64,000 nucleotides of DNA, taken from the NCBI GenBank assembly GCA_910585005.1, contig CAJUCN010000001.1, forward strand, positions 248,001 to 312,000, in the 5' to 3' direction. Position numbers and translations under genes: made by a program. Below the pieces are notes generated by a model that was not told the origin of the DNA, did not search any database, and was given only the letters and a program-made list of their open reading frames with translations. Shown here in pieces: positions 62,873 through 64,000 of this stretch. Each line of letters opens with the position of its first letter. Position 1 is the first letter of the stretch. Source of the stretch: an uncultured Lachnospiraceae bacterium. Its GTDB lineage: Bacteria > Bacillota > Clostridia > Lachnospirales > Lachnospiraceae.

Positions 62873-64000
62873 CTACCTCTCCCTGGATACCTTTCCACGC
62901 TCCACCCGGTAGACCATATCACACTTTTCAATGGTCTGAAGCCGGTGGGCAATAATGATCAGCGTCTTCCTGCCATGGAGCCGGTTGATGGAATCCATGA
63001 TAGCCGCCTCCGTATCATTGTCAAGGGCGGATGTTGCCTCGTCAAGCACCAGCACTTCCGGATCTTCAAACAAAGCCCTTGCAATGCCGATCCTCTGGCG
63101 CTGGCCGCCGGAAATGCGGATTCCCCGCTCCCCAATGCCGGTATCAAGCCCTTCCGGAAGCCCCTTTACAAATTCGTCAAGCTGGGCTTCCCTAAGGGCC
63201 CGCCATACTTTATCGTCATCGATCTCATCATCCCCGTAACCAAAGGCCACATTCTTCCTGATTGTGGCATCCACCATAAAAATATTCTGAGGAATATATC
63301 CGATGTTTTTCAGCCAGGAGTGATAATGCTTCCTAACCTCTATGCCATCCGCCAGGATCTGCCCGCCCTGAAGCTGTAAAAGCCCTAACAGGATGTCAAC
63401 CACCGTCGTTTTCCCTGCACCGGAAGTCCCCACGATCCCCACAGACTTTCCGATAGGAATCTCCATATCTGCATGATCAAAAATCAGCGCCTCAGAATTA
63501 GGATACCGGAAGACAATATCCTTTAGTTCGATCTTTTCTTTGATCACAAGCTTCTCAATATGCTCTTTTTGCTGGTAAGCCGAAGGATCATAGTTAATGT
63601 TTTCATCCCGGATCTCATCTTGAAGATGATCGCTGACTCCCATAAAAAATGGCTCAAAGTAGGAAATAGAGGTCAAATGGTTATTGATCCTGTTGGCACA
63701 GGGAATCAGCCGCATAGCCGCCACCGCAAGAGCGCCCACCTGGGGCATAATATCTGCTACCGCCGTACCTCCCAGAAGCTGGAACATCATATACAGGATC
63801 ATACTTGCAATAGCCACCGTTTCAATGAGAAGCCTGGGCGTTGCGTTATAAAGATTATACCTTTGCACCGCATTCACATACCCTGCGCCGCATTTGGCAT
63901 ATTCGTTGATAAAGTAACTTTCCTTATTCGCAACCTTGATCTCCTTAACTCCCATAACGGACTGGTCAATCCATTTATACAGACCGCTGTAAAAATCCTG
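62873..64000 (-). CDS. PglK-like ABC flippase, 5' end beyond window
   Basis: The frame is open to position 64000, so only the last 375 residues are seen: the final helices of the permease domain, then the ATPase domain with GTSGAGKTT (about 191-199 of the visible part), ISGGQRQR, VLVLDEATSALD and IIAHRL. An internal ATG at 63955 is not the start, since coding sequence continues upstream (QDFYSGLYKWIDQSV). Family and role as for the two other ABC flippases in this window. Confidence 0.92.
   Translation of the reverse strand, partial: QDFYSGLYKWIDQSVMGVKEIKVANKESYFINEYAKCGAGYVNAVQRYNLYNATPRLLIETVAIASMILYMMFQLLGGTAVADIMPQVGALAVAAMRLIPCANRINNHLTSISYFEPFFMGVSDHLQDEIRDENINYDPSAYQQKEHIEKLVIKEKIELKDIVFRYPNSEALIFDHADMEIPIGKSVGIVGTSGAGKTTVVDILLGLLQLQGGQILADGIEVRKHYHSWLKNIGYIPQNIFMVDATIRKNVAFGYGDDEIDDDKVWRALREAQLDEFVKGLPEGLDTGIGERGIRISGGQRQRIGIARALFEDPEVLVLDEATSALDNDTEAAIMDSINRLHGRKTLIIIAHRLQTIEKCDMVYRVERGKVSRER

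Noticed and set aside
3040..63130. Similar DNA stretches around the ABC signature coding region at three places
   Set aside because: They encode the conserved LSGGQRQR/ISGGQRQR region of three paralogous ABC transporters; not a mobile or regulatory repeat.
1..64000. Mobile elements, CRISPR arrays, tRNA or rRNA genes
   Set aside because: Read for terminal repeats with transposase, regular direct repeats and tRNA-like cloverleaf segments; none seen.

Overview
The window is one continuous surface-glycan assembly locus. About fifty genes all lie on the minus strand, so transcription runs from position 64000 towards position 1. They are packed with 1-34 nt gaps or short ATGA-type overlaps. Gene families, strong AGGAGG-type ribosome binding sites, extended -10 promoters and moderate-to-low G+C suggest a Gram-positive Clostridia genome, most likely Lachnospiraceae; this is inferred and no marker gene is present. 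I see no tRNA, rRNA, CRISPR array, insertion sequence, integrase or convincing intrinsic terminator.

Layout in order of transcription. (A) 64000-53596: an ABC flippase cut by the window edge, an acyltransferase-3, a WecE-type sugar aminotransferase, a GNAT acetyltransferase, a GtrB/ArnC-like polyprenyl-phosphate glycosyltransferase and three large membrane proteins (candidate GT-C enzymes). (B) 53606-45130, behind a good promoter: a very large O-antigen-ligase/Wzy-type protein, then PglF-, PglE- and PglC-like enzymes of bacillosamine-type initiation, a FemAB/GNAT-fold transferase and a PglA-like GT4. (C) 45122-26780, behind a second promoter: a WbpO/WbpP pair (UDP-GalNAcA synthesis), a DUF2334 deacetylase, a membrane protein, four GT4 enzymes, two AsnB amidotransferases, an MBOAT plus SGNH O-acylation pair, two tandem GT11 fucosyltransferases and a GT2. 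(D) 26716-1, behind a third promoter: a second ABC flippase, a divergent GT11, a DUF5672 protein, a GT17, a second (long, WbaP/WcaJ-type) initiating phosphoglycosyltransferase, further GT4/GT2 enzymes, a pyruvyltransferase, a Wzx flippase, a DUF6056 protein, a GH88/105 hydrolase, another GT11, a secreted LTD-CotH protein, three more GT4, a GINT1-like beta-propeller protein, a third ABC flippase, two tandem Wzy-like proteins and the first codons of one more gene.

The locus holds two initiating phosphoglycosyltransferases, three ABC-type lipid-oligosaccharide flippases plus one Wzx, and three Wzy/ligase-class proteins. It therefore probably encodes at least two lipid-linked glycans, or one glycan and a separate decoration or protein-glycosylation branch. 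Predicted chemistry includes diNAcBac-like and Fuc4N-like amino sugars, GalNAcA with possible amidation, fucose-type branches, O-acylation, pyruvylation and deacetylation. The least expected members are the CotH-family protein, the uronyl hydrolase inside a biosynthetic operon, a fucosyltransferase with an altered HxRRGD motif, and a Wzy-like protein with an added two-helix C-terminal module.
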